Shown: in pieces, positions 9,081 through 15,760 of the stretch
Position numbering within the stretch: position 1 is the first letter of the stretch
Layout: each line of letters starts with the position of its first letter
Source of the DNA: Thermoplasmatota archaeon
GTDB lineage: Archaea; Thermoplasmatota; Thermoplasmata; Thermoplasmatales; Thermoplasmataceae
NCBI GenBank assembly: GCA_023381355.1
Contig: JAMCUL010000019.1
Coordinates: 62,001-126,000 of the forward strand
DNA length: 64,000 nucleotides
Reading direction: 5' to 3'
Program-made: the position numbers and the translations under genes
The notes under the pieces: model-generated
What the model saw: the letters and a program-made list of their open reading frames with translations, nothing else
What the model was told of the DNA's origin: nothing
Databases searched by the model: none

Positions 9081-9101
9081 GGTATCATTCCCATATTTGT
9101 G

Positions 9102-9980
9102 CTAATGAAATTCATCTCCCTGCATACGTCGGTTGAATTCCCCTGATAGCTTCTTAATTTCTGCATCTTTCCCGAATCTGTTAAGATAGAATAATGTATA
9201 AAGTGGTTCAATGCTTTTATAAATTCTCATTCTTTCCAGATATTTTCTGCTTCTTGCGCTAAATCCATGAGGAATCAACCTGATTATCACATCCTCTGAA
9301 AAATCCACTGACAGTGAGGCAAGATCAAAAGCCAGATCACCTGAGCCTGATTCACCCCAGTCAATTACCCCGCTTATCCCGGAGCAATCCGGGTTCACAA
9401 GTACATTTCCCCTGTAAAAATCACCGTGAATGAGGCCAATATCTTCAGGGATAAGACTATGCGACATATCTTTTATTCTCTCTGAAAGGTCTTCAAGAGA
9501 TTCCTGATTAACGTGCTTCCCAATGGAACGCCTGAATTCTTCCAGTATCTTCACCTCTTTCTCAATCCATCCTTCAGCATCAACTACCATGATTCCAGCC
9601 CTCTCCATTTTTAATGGATCAAAACTGAATGTGTATTCAAAATATCTTGAAAAGTCGGAAAGGAGATTTCCCCCGAGATCCATGATTGAACTGAGAGGCA
9701 TTCCTTCTATGAACCTGTAAATCCCCACGGTATCATTCTCAATTTCAACTATTTCATAATGCGGTACATTGAAGGGAAATCCATCAAGGAGAGAGATAAT
9801 CTTCATCTCGTATTCCAGTTTCCCAGACGAACGGATATCACGTGGAAATTTAAGCGCAGTAACGCCATTGATTACAAGGATTATACTGTTCCATCCCGTT
9901 TCAATGAATTGTTGGCTGGAAATCATAGAATCGCCAATGATCTCGTTTGCAACCTTCAGCATATATTCCCTTGATTTCAT
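9102..9980 (-). CDS. Aminoglycoside phosphotransferase (APH)-family kinase
   Basis: 292 residues from ATG 9980; a TTG seven codons upstream (10001) would lie too close to the TATA box at 10007-10015. Protein-kinase-like fold: conserved Lys in ALKFPRD (ATP contact), catalytic HGDFYRGNVLVN (Brenner motif, Asp base and Asn magnesium ligand), and IDWGESGSGDLAFDLAS (second metal motif). The family phosphorylates small molecules such as aminoglycosides, choline or sugars; the real substrate here is unknown and antibiotic resistance should not be assumed. Stop lies 21 bases before the start of the metallopeptidase gene, so the two may be co-transcribed. Confidence 0.88.
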   Translation of the reverse strand: MKSREYMLKVANEIIGDSMISSQQFIETGWNSIILVINGVTALKFPRDIRSSGKLEYEMKIISLLDGFPFNVPHYEIVEIENDTVGIYRFIEGMPLSSIMDLGGNLLSDFSRYFEYTFSFDPLKMERAGIMVVDAEGWIEKEVKILEEFRRSIGKHVNQESLEDLSERIKDMSHSLIPEDIGLIHGDFYRGNVLVNPDCSGISGVIDWGESGSGDLAFDLASLSVDFSEDVIIRLIPHGFSARSRKYLERMRIYKSIEPLYTLFYLNRFGKDAEIKKLSGEFNRRMQGDEFH

Positions 9981-10006
9981 TTTTAAACCCTGTTTCCTCA
10001 AATGTG

Positions 10007-10015
10007 TTTTTTATA
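10007..10015 (-). promoter_or_regulatory. TATA box of the APH-like kinase gene
   Basis: The minus strand reads TATAAAAAA here. Its centre is about 31 bases before the ATG at 9980, which fits a transcript with a leader of only a few bases and supports ATG 9980 over TTG 10001. Confidence 0.5.
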
Positions 10016-10717
10016 CGTACGTTTAAGGATCCTTCAATCCATTCTTCTTCTTTTCCTTGTATCTATGGGCAGATTCCCATTTTGATATATCGGTCTCTTT
10101 CTTTCTCCTTCATTGATGGCCCGACCATCTCAATCTCTTTCAGATATTCCTTCCATATGCTAGGTTTCATATATTTTCTAATGATATATTTAATATACTG
10201 TCCCTTATAGATAAAATAAGTTAAAACGATATAGTAAACTGCTGTTTACTTAAAACAGTATTGTCCTGAGGAACCAGAATCATTATGCGGGTATTATGAA
10301 TGCATTGATGATATCAGGGAATATTCCAGGACAGGTATCCTTCATGATTACACAACATTTGGGACGCTATGCAGTAATACAACACTATTGTGTATTCGTA
10401 CCTGAGCCACATTCAAGATCAAAGTTCCCAAGTTTCAGTTCTATTAACCACTTCTTGATTTTTAGTCCGCTTCAGTAGACACCTAAATTGCAAATGCTTT
10501 CAATAATCCTGTGGCCGGATATTTGAGAGATAATGATCTTTGAAACATTGTATCTGTTAGGATTTGATATTTTGTTCTAAGGAGTCAAGGTATAGTCTTG
10601 TAATATACCTAGAAAATGGTAATCCTCCAGTAATGAAACTTCAACTGGAAAACTGGGTTTCCAAGAGTTGAAAATTGAATATTAGTTTTTCAATGATGAA
10701 GCCATAGGTTGGAAAGA
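10016..10717. other. AT-rich intergenic region at the left border of the accessory island
   Basis: About 700 bases with no supported gene. Two plus-strand frames (around 9947-10210 and 10296-10478) have low-complexity, Ser/Phe-rich products without motifs. An inverted repeat is present at 10233-10250: AGTAAAC, TGCT, GTTTACT. No transposase fragment or tRNA was recognised. The base composition is more AT-rich than the surrounding core genes, consistent with a decayed or acquired segment. Confidence 0.4.
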
Positions 10718-10725
10718 TTAAATAC
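10718..10725 (+). promoter_or_regulatory. TATA box of the vapBC-like operon
   Basis: TTAAATAC centred about 26 bases before the ATG at 10748. The spacing fits a leaderless transcript and supports that ATG rather than the upstream start at 10709. Confidence 0.45.
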
Positions 10726-10730
10726 AGGTA

Positions 10731-10752
10731 ACCGTATATACATATATATGGT
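10731..10752. promoter_or_regulatory. Imperfect palindrome overlapping the vapB start (putative operator)
   Basis: The 22 bases form an inverted repeat with 9 of 11 positions paired; half-site ACCRTATATAY. It covers the expected transcription start and the ATG at 10748. Type II antitoxins with ribbon-helix-helix folds bind such palindromes and repress their own operon, so this is a plausible autoregulatory operator. The AT richness means a chance palindrome cannot be excluded. Confidence 0.45.
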
Positions 10753-11032
10753 TAAAACAAAGATAACCGTTTCCGTGGAAAGGCAGGTAGTGGACAATGC
10801 AAAACTTGCTTTGTTAAAAGAAAGAAGAACGCTCAGTGACTACATTGAAAATTCGCTCAGATCCCTATCAGTTTCGGAGTTCCTGAACGAGATATGTACG
10901 GAATTAAACTTAGATTGCGGATACATAAGCAGTGAGGACGTAGAAAGAATGAGACCAGACCTGACAGGAAAAATATACTCAGAGAATATCCTAAGAGAAA
11001 TGCGAAATGAAAGAAGCTCGCGCCTATCTTGA
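10748..11032 (+). CDS. VapB-type antitoxin, ribbon-helix-helix
   Basis: 94 residues from ATG 10748. The N-terminus KTKITVSVERQVVDNAKLAL followed by RRTLSDYIENSLRSL is a ribbon-helix-helix DNA-binding fold (beta strand, then two helices). The C-terminal half (SEFLNEICTELNLDC...) is acidic and mixed, as expected for the toxin-neutralising tail. It overlaps the PIN toxin gene by 26 bases, the classical antitoxin-first arrangement. It would repress its own promoter and hold the toxin inactive. The name VapB is used by context; several unrelated antitoxin folds pair with PIN toxins. Confidence 0.85.
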   Translation: MVKTKITVSVERQVVDNAKLALLKERRTLSDYIENSLRSLSVSEFLNEICTELNLDCGYISSEDVERMRPDLTGKIYSENILREMRNERSSRLS

Positions 11033-11447
11033 TACCAGCATCCTTATAAAGAGGTACGTAAAGGAAGAAAACAGTGACATTGCAGACAACTACTTTCATC
11101 AAGCTCATCGTGGGCAAGCTGTTATCTGCATTTCCGAGATCAACCTTGGAGAGGCGGCGGTTGTTTTTGACAACTATTCCAGGAAAATCGGTATTGATGC
11201 TAAATCCAGGATGCAAACAATGCTGGATGAACTGAAAGATCTTGAAAGGTCTTCCTCGATTGAAATCCACCCTGTCAGCAGTAGAATCATTAAGGAAGCA
11301 ATTAAAATAGTTCTTGAACAACACGTCTATATAATAGACGCAATCCAGCTGGAAACCTCCGCTGAGGCTAGAAGCACAGTATTCTGTTCTGCCGACAGGG
11401 AACTCAATGCAACAGCCAGGAAGCTTGGCATTGCCACGGTTCTGTAA
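11007..11447 (+). CDS. vapC: VapC-type toxin, PIN-domain ribonuclease
   Basis: 146 residues. The PIN acidic residues are visible: Asp in AYLDTSILIKRY (residue 9), Glu in ISEINLGEA, Asp in IIDAIQLETS and Asp in CSADRELNATA. These coordinate magnesium for RNA cleavage. VapC proteins cut tRNA or rRNA and arrest translation when free from antitoxin. The start ATG lies 26 bases inside the antitoxin gene. All four acidic positions appear intact, so the toxin is probably functional. It lies in the AT-rich island. Confidence 0.92.
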   Translation: MKEARAYLDTSILIKRYVKEENSDIADNYFHQAHRGQAVICISEINLGEAAVVFDNYSRKIGIDAKSRMQTMLDELKDLERSSSIEIHPVSSRIIKEAIKIVLEQHVYIIDAIQLETSAEARSTVFCSADRELNATARKLGIATVL

Positions 11448-11666
11448 ATCACTGCATACTCAATTGTTAGCATAAGAACAAGAAGGAACGGCTGCAACGA
11501 ATTCTATGGAAATTTCAAATAGAGCTAAAACTTTAAGTGGGAATCTTCACAGATTATGGTAAATAAGAATTGTTACATTCGGGTTATCGCGTTTGATGAG
11601 GAACACGAAACAGCAACACTCACAGCGATCCTAAAAAAAGAATGATGCAAAAAAATATTATTAGAG
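11448..11666. other. Spacer after vapC with a possible 29-codon micro-ORF
   Basis: The only coding hint is a plus-strand frame at 11556-11645, 29 codons, beginning MVNKNCYIRVIAFDEEHE and ending in LKKE. It has no recognised family and may be the fragment of a lost gene. No terminator hairpin or RNA was identified. Confidence 0.3.
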
Positions 11667-11921
11667 TTAATTCATAAAAATCCGATCATTTGTTTTAATT
11701 CTTCCAGCTTTTATATCCTTAAGCCTACTTGCAATTCCTTCCAGTAAATCAGCATCAGAAAGAACTTCAATGGTTTCCACCAAGGATTCTCTATCCGCTG
11801 TCTAGGGAGAGTAAGAACCAATTAGTCCTGATATAAGATCTATATATAATTCTCCTGAATGGACCTTAAGACTGTTCAGCTTCTGCTTTGGGTCATCATA
11901 GTTCTGTACCGTAGTAACCAT
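11667..11921 (-). pseudogene. Antitoxin-like gene interrupted by one in-frame TAG
   Basis: On the minus strand a frame opens with ATG at 11919-11921 and runs 85 codons to TAA at 11667-11669, broken only by TAG at 11802-11804 (codon 40). The part after the TAG, SLVETIEVLSDADLLEGIA and then KDIKAGRI, resembles the C-terminal half of archaeal RelB/Phd-like antitoxins (pattern ET.EILSD..L...I....KDI..G). The frame is otherwise intact, so inactivation looks recent. Restart on TTG or GTG at 11778-11783 would give a 36-residue product. No toxin partner is visible downstream on this strand. Confidence 0.55.
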
Positions 11922-11991
11922 AGATACAAATGGGGAGCAACAGTTATCAAATATTAAGTTGTTGACTGGAACAGGATTTAAGCAAAGGACT

Positions 11992-12093
11992 ATGCCTCAT
12001 CATCCAGAAAAAAATATAGAAAAATATATCAAAGGGAATTACGTAGACATAAAGGACAACGACACCATTGATCAAATGGAATATGCAAAGTAA
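11992..12093 (+). pseudogene. Decayed partial copy of the gene at 12656-13018
   Basis: Thirty-three codons beginning MPHHPEKNIEKYI and ending DTIDQMEYAK before a TAA. They align with residues 63-95 of the 120-residue protein encoded at 12656-13018 (VPDYPEKDIEKCT ... DSIDPMEYAK). The intact copy continues for 25 residues after this point, whereas here the frame stops and the following bases hold several stops. The copy also lacks the N-terminal half. It is best read as the remnant of a duplicated cassette. Confidence 0.6.
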
Positions 12094-12281
12094 AATCAAA
12101 CCTATCCTGATGAGATATGAAATAAATTAAGGGCAGAGGAAAGCAACCCTCAGAGCGATCTTGCATATAGATGAAACCTGACCAAACTAATCAATGATTT
12201 TAAAATGAAAAAAATCTTACTATCGGATTGATTGCATCAGAAATAAATTGAATGCATCTTCCAGCAATAACAACAATAATA
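12094..12281. other. Degenerate AT-rich spacer
   Basis: About 190 bases that follow the decayed copy and lead to the promoter of the small two-gene cassette. All frames are closed by stops. No motif seen. Confidence 0.3.
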
Positions 12282-12289
12282 TTTATACG
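12282..12289 (+). promoter_or_regulatory. TATA box of the two-gene cassette
   Basis: TTTATACG centred 22-25 bases before the tandem ATG codons at 12307 and 12310. The position fits a leaderless mRNA beginning at one of these ATGs, suggesting that the cassette is transcribed. Confidence 0.5.
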
Positions 12290-12306
12290 TGTAAGTTTTA
12301 TCTCAC

Positions 12307-12591
12307 ATGATGGCGAAAAAAAGAGTAGAGGAAATTGGAGGCTTAATACATGGACTTTCCTTGGCTTCTTTACTGAATGAAGACCTGTTAAAAACTCTTG
12401 AGGAGGAATTCGGACATATTACCGTAAGTCAAATCCATATTGACCTATTAGATGATAAAGGAAAGGACGCTGAAGATGTGCTTCTTCTTTACAGATCTAG
12501 AAAGGAGCGAAGTAACGAAACTGTTACTCTACTATGTGATAAACCGACAACCTTCAAAAGGATGGTAGAGGTTGTTAATTCGAATAAATAG
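12307..12591 (+). CDS. Small protein of unknown function, first gene of island cassette
   Basis: 94 residues (93 if the second ATG at 12310 is used). Mixed alpha/beta with a Lys-rich N-terminus, a helical region LIHGLSLASLLNEDLLKTLEEEF, an acidic centre (IDLLDDKGKDAEDVLLLYRSRKE) and a basic C-terminus. No signal peptide, membrane helix, or catalytic motif is visible, and no family is recognised. Its own TATA box lies just upstream. It is followed after 64 bases by a second unknown gene on the same strand. Island location beside toxin-antitoxin-like genes suggests a related role, but this is only inference. Confidence 0.6.
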   Translation: MMAKKRVEEIGGLIHGLSLASLLNEDLLKTLEEEFGHITVSQIHIDLLDDKGKDAEDVLLLYRSRKERSNETVTLLCDKPTTFKRMVEVVNSNK

Positions 12592-12655
12592 GGGGTCGAT
12601 TTAAACGTATTCATGTTATGCTCAACCACATAGAGACAATAAGGAGAAAATTCCC

Positions 12656-13018
12656 TTGGGAGAACTTGTTACTGAAGAAAACTTAAATGGTGCTCTTATA
12701 AGGTGGTTACGCTATCTAGATATTGAGCCTAAACAGAATAACCAACGAGAGACAAGCATCAAGGATCTGCAGGAAAGGGTTACGAGACTTGAAAGGATAT
12801 TAAACACTCTGATGAAGGGCGGAATAGAGATCCAGCCAATGACTGTACCTGATTATCCAGAGAAGGACATCGAAAAATGTACAGCGGAAATTAACGAATA
12901 TCTGAAAGACCACGACAGTATTGATCCCATGGAATATGCAAAGAAAGAGAGATGGGAATATAACCTAGTGTTACTCTGTATTGACAGAATGATATCGAAT
13001 GGGATTCTAGAGTTGTGA
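12656..13018 (+). CDS. Coiled-coil small protein of unknown function, second gene of island cassette
   Basis: 120 residues from TTG at 12656, preceded by AAGGAG at 12641-12646, a good Shine-Dalgarno site about nine bases away. Residues about 33-57 (SIKDLQERVTRLERILNTLM) form a heptad-like coiled coil, indicating oligomerisation. The C-terminal 50 residues contain the segment also found in the decayed copy at 11992-12093 and end in a helix-rich EYNLVLLCIDRMISNGILEL, reminiscent of a winged-helix half but not assignable. The existence of a second, degraded copy argues that this is a real coding gene family. Confidence 0.62.
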   Translation: MGELVTEENLNGALIRWLRYLDIEPKQNNQRETSIKDLQERVTRLERILNTLMKGGIEIQPMTVPDYPEKDIEKCTAEINEYLKDHDSIDPMEYAKKERWEYNLVLLCIDRMISNGILEL

Positions 13019-13408
13019 TGTGTTGGTTACCTTAGAAAATTTTAATCAGATAGTATTCACCAAAGTAAATATAGCTTCCAAATCCGGGCCAATTCGAATT
13101 AGAACTAAGAAAAATAAACCTTTCCCAGACTATTCGGAAAATTACTCATTTCAAGGGGGTGGGCAACTGGAGTACTCTCACGAAGTACATAAGGCTAGAA
13201 AGAAGATTTGAAAACTTCTAAGCGTTGACTGCGAACAAAAATTCTTGAATAATTGCCCTCCAGAGATGTTCAGGTCTTCACAATGCGAGTAGTTGGCCAT
13301 GATTGCTCTTGGCTCTCCCCTGTTATTATGAAGATATAGGTGCTCGTTTATTATTTGAAAATTTAAGACTGAAATTGTAAATCGTTTTATGAGGGAGCAG
13401 TGTTAATA
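13019..13408. other. Intergenic region between unknown cassette and Fic gene
   Basis: About 390 bases. A 63-codon frame from GTG 13020 has no recognisable motif and atypical composition, so it is not called. The two flanking genes are convergent, so transcription terminators are expected here; a few T-rich runs are present but no clear hairpin. Confidence 0.35.
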
Positions 13409-14311
13409 TCAAACTCTACCCTTTATTTCACCATAAAGACGCAATGCTGTAAGGCTTGTCATCCACCTGCTGTTTATCATGATCCCTGGAAGTTCACCCT
13501 GCTTAATTCTGAGTGCCAGGTATTTTGCTGAATAATCCTTGTGAAAAGCGCCTAAGGCTTCGTTTAATGTCAATAACCTATCTTCCTCAGATCCAGCCAG
13601 ATCAAGGGCAAAAAGAAGTGATCCTGCCATATTTGTCTTAAGGAACTCTGTCAGTTTTTCCACTCCACCGGTATGTGCAGATTCAAGGGCATCCATGTAT
13701 ACATTCCTATCATGCGGAAGAATGTGTACCAGTGGCCAGTTGTGATTTAGGAAATGCATGTTAAGCAATAATCTGCCGACCCTCCCATTTCCATCTGAGA
13801 ATGGGTGGATTGATTCAAGTCCAAAGTGCATCTGAGCAGCCTGGTAAAAGACATCTCTGCGGGCCATTTCCATTTCCACATACTGCTTCTCCCATACCTT
13901 GAGAAGGGTGAGAAGTTTTTCGACTCTTGGCGGGGAATGCTTCGAGCCAGATATTTTTACATTAACCGTTCTCCATCTCCCTGCATCTGGAAGTATCCTG
14001 TGAAATATCATCTCATGCAAATTCAATGCATCTTCCATATTGACCTCACTTAGTTTTCCCCTTATTACCTCCTCTAATGCTGCACTAAGCTGAACAGTTT
14101 CCATTAGATCTTTTACTGGTCTGTTTGGGACGGTAATCCCGGTTTCAATTACTCTTGTAACTTCATTCAGTGTTAGCGTATTCCCCTCTAATGAATTGGT
14201 TCCCCAGGTGTTCAGGATGATTGACTCCATAAGAGTCCTTTCCGGTAAATTGCGTAATGAACCTCGATCCAACAGCCTTTCCCTGAGACTATTTAATATG
14301 CTTCTATCCAT
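13409..14311 (-). CDS. Fic-domain AMP-transferase-like protein with N-terminal inhibitory motif
   Basis: 300 residues. The catalytic Fic motif HPFSDGNGRVGR is at 169-180 with the active His169, and all residues of the consensus HPFxDGNGRxxR are present. The autoinhibitory helix motif (S/T)xxxE(G/N) is seen as TNSLEG at 38-43, Glu42 being the residue that blocks ATP binding, so this is a class II Fic protein with inhibition in cis. Such enzymes modify target hydroxyls, usually with AMP, and may also reverse the reaction. The C-terminal 100 residues probably form a winged helix. ATG at 14311; TATA and a perfect palindrome lie upstream. Confidence 0.93.
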   Translation of the reverse strand: MDRSILNSLRERLLDRGSLRNLPERTLMESIILNTWGTNSLEGNTLTLNEVTRVIETGITVPNRPVKDLMETVQLSAALEEVIRGKLSEVNMEDALNLHEMIFHRILPDAGRWRTVNVKISGSKHSPPRVEKLLTLLKVWEKQYVEMEMARRDVFYQAAQMHFGLESIHPFSDGNGRVGRLLLNMHFLNHNWPLVHILPHDRNVYMDALESAHTGGVEKLTEFLKTNMAGSLLFALDLAGSEEDRLLTLNEALGAFHKDYSAKYLALRIKQGELPGIMINSRWMTSLTALRLYGEIKGRV

Positions 14312-14321
14312 ATACTGTAAG

Positions 14322-14335
14322 ATAGTATATACTAT
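14322..14335. promoter_or_regulatory. Perfect 14-base palindrome before the Fic gene (putative operator)
   Basis: ATAGTATATACTAT reads the same on both strands. It lies 11-24 bases before the ATG at 14311 and next to a TATA-like TTTATATA at about 14334-14344, so a bound protein would block polymerase recruitment or start. Either the Fic protein's own C-terminal DNA-binding domain or an outside regulator could use it. The AT-rich composition weakens the statistical case. Confidence 0.45.
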
Positions 14336-14622
14336 GTATATAAATATATATGGAATTAACCATATTTTTATACAAATTCATATTAAGGCCAAAATCTAAG
14401 GATTATCAAATTGCGGTTTCCAAATAATCCCATATCCAATTAGCATTCTCCAGTATTAAATTTATTCACCATTGTTTGTATCCCTACAAAATATCATCAC
14501 CGGGTAATGTTGTTATCCAAAAAGTTGTTAACGCGTTAGTTTTGACCTCATGATATCGTTTCAACGCTGTAGAGCATGTATGAATCCCCATAACTGATTC
14601 GCACAGATTCCTTTCAGGAGAC
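14336..14622. other. Intergenic region between divergent Fic and membrane-transporter genes
   Basis: Nearly 290 bases without a gene. The left end carries the Fic promoter. The right end must carry the promoter of the NicO-like gene. All frames are short. It marks the right border of the AT-rich island. Confidence 0.35.
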
Positions 14623-15252
14623 ATGAATTATAATATGAATGGATTCATGACATCCCAGATGCATTCCTTTGCAGCTCTCATGATCGTAGTAATAACCATA
14701 GGAACATTGCACATGATTGCCCCGGATCACTGGTTACCACTCTCTGCCATATCAGGCAGGTTCAAATATACAAGGGCCAGGACACAGGGCACTGCAAGCC
14801 TCCTTGGATTCCTCCATTCAGGAATATCTGCTGTCATTGGACTTGCCGCATCTATCATTGGACTCCTGTTCATTTCCTACCTGAAAGATGGGTTTACCCT
14901 TATTGGAAGGATTCTGCTGATCATTGTTGCTGCATATTTCATTGTGAACGGATACAGGGAGAGCATTTCAGGCGAGGAGAGTGCAGGTGATGACACAACA
15001 GTAAGATCTGCACTGGCAGTCAGTATTTTCCCGGATTTTGCAATTGTTCCTTTCATTTTTTCAACACTGGGCCTTAGCAACCTGTCTGCCATTGAAATAA
15101 TCGTTTCATTCATGGTTGTAAGTATTCTATCAATAAATGTAATGGCATACATAGGAACAAGAGGTCTCGCCAGGATAGTAGAAAAGATACCGCCATACTA
15201 CATTGACTATGTTATGGGAATTATCCTCCTGGCAACTATTCCCTTTGTATGA
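14623..15252 (+). CDS. NicO/RcnA-like polytopic membrane protein (predicted transporter)
   Basis: 209 residues with six hydrophobic helices. The first helix ends in GTLHMIAPDHWLPLSAI and the second begins with LLGFLHSGISAVIGL; paired His residues in the first two helices are a hallmark of the NicO/RcnA/HupE-type metal transporters, whose usual motif is H-x4-D/G-H. The acidic loop GEESAGDDTT separates helices 3 and 4. A role in divalent metal or small-anion transport is inferred. Other proteins of the LysE superfamily are an alternative. ATG at 14623 has GGAG just two bases ahead, so ATG 14635 may be the true start. Confidence 0.65.
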   Translation: MNYNMNGFMTSQMHSFAALMIVVITIGTLHMIAPDHWLPLSAISGRFKYTRARTQGTASLLGFLHSGISAVIGLAASIIGLLFISYLKDGFTLIGRILLIIVAAYFIVNGYRESISGEESAGDDTTVRSALAVSIFPDFAIVPFIFSTLGLSNLSAIEIIVSFMVVSILSINVMAYIGTRGLARIVEKIPPYYIDYVMGIILLATIPFV

Positions 15253-15262
15253 TCCCTTTGGA

Positions 15263-15694
15263 TTATTTTTCCTTTTCATCCATTGCATTAATGAATTCCA
15301 TTGCCTTCGTAATCAGTTCTCTCTGGTTCGGATATTTCAATCCTGAAATGGACTGTTCATATGTGAGCCATTCGTAACCTATATGCTCATTTGATATTTT
15401 TACCGGTGTTTCCCCATCAACCTCGCCAAGAAACATTATAAGATCTTTCCGGATATTTTCCCCGTTGAAATTGAAATAATATTTTGTCCTCTCCTCAAAA
15501 CCGGGAATGATCCTGCACCTTATGCCAGCCTCCTCAAACGTCTCTCTTCTTGCAGCCTGGGAGTTATTCTCCCCCTTCTCCACATGTCCTTTTGGAAAAT
15601 CTAGAAAACCTTCACGCCGCTTCAGGAACAGGAAATGGATGTTTCCCTCAACCTTCTTGAACACAATAATTCCTGAACTTATTTCGTTTCTCAT
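15263..15694 (-). CDS. Nudix hydrolase
   Basis: 143 residues from the ATG at 15694; a second ATG at 15703 is only 15 bases from the TATA box, too close. The Nudix box G-x5-E-x7-REUxEExGU is complete, running from GHVEKGE to RRETFEEAGI, about residues 37-60. It binds magnesium and cleaves nucleoside diphosphates linked to another group. Short length and the phrase FPKGHVEKGE are typical of diadenosine tetraphosphate hydrolase-like members, so Ap4A hydrolysis or nucleotide sanitation is possible. Convergent with the NicO-like gene, 10 bases apart. Confidence 0.92.
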   Translation of the reverse strand: MRNEISSGIIVFKKVEGNIHFLFLKRREGFLDFPKGHVEKGENNSQAARRETFEEAGIRCRIIPGFEERTKYYFNFNGENIRKDLIMFLGEVDGETPVKISNEHIGYEWLTYEQSISGLKYPNQRELITKAMEFINAMDEKEK

Positions 15695-15713
15695 GGAATG
15701 CATATTTTTACAA

Positions 15714-15722
15714 CATATAAAA
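15714..15722 (-). promoter_or_regulatory. TATA box of the Nudix gene
   Basis: The minus strand reads TTTTATATG, centred about 24 bases before ATG 15694. This spacing argues for that start and for a leaderless mRNA. Confidence 0.45.
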
Positions 15723-15760
15723 TGTTAGACTTTTCCCATTTTTTCATGTGATTATTAAAT

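Noticed and set aside
9947-10210. 87-codon plus-strand frame
   Set aside because: Ser/Phe/Ile-rich, overlaps the promoter and start of the kinase gene on the other strand; looks like AT-rich noise.
13020-13211. 63-codon frame from GTG directly after the second cassette gene
   Set aside because: No ribosome site, no similarity and unusual composition; may be a remnant but cannot be supported as a gene.
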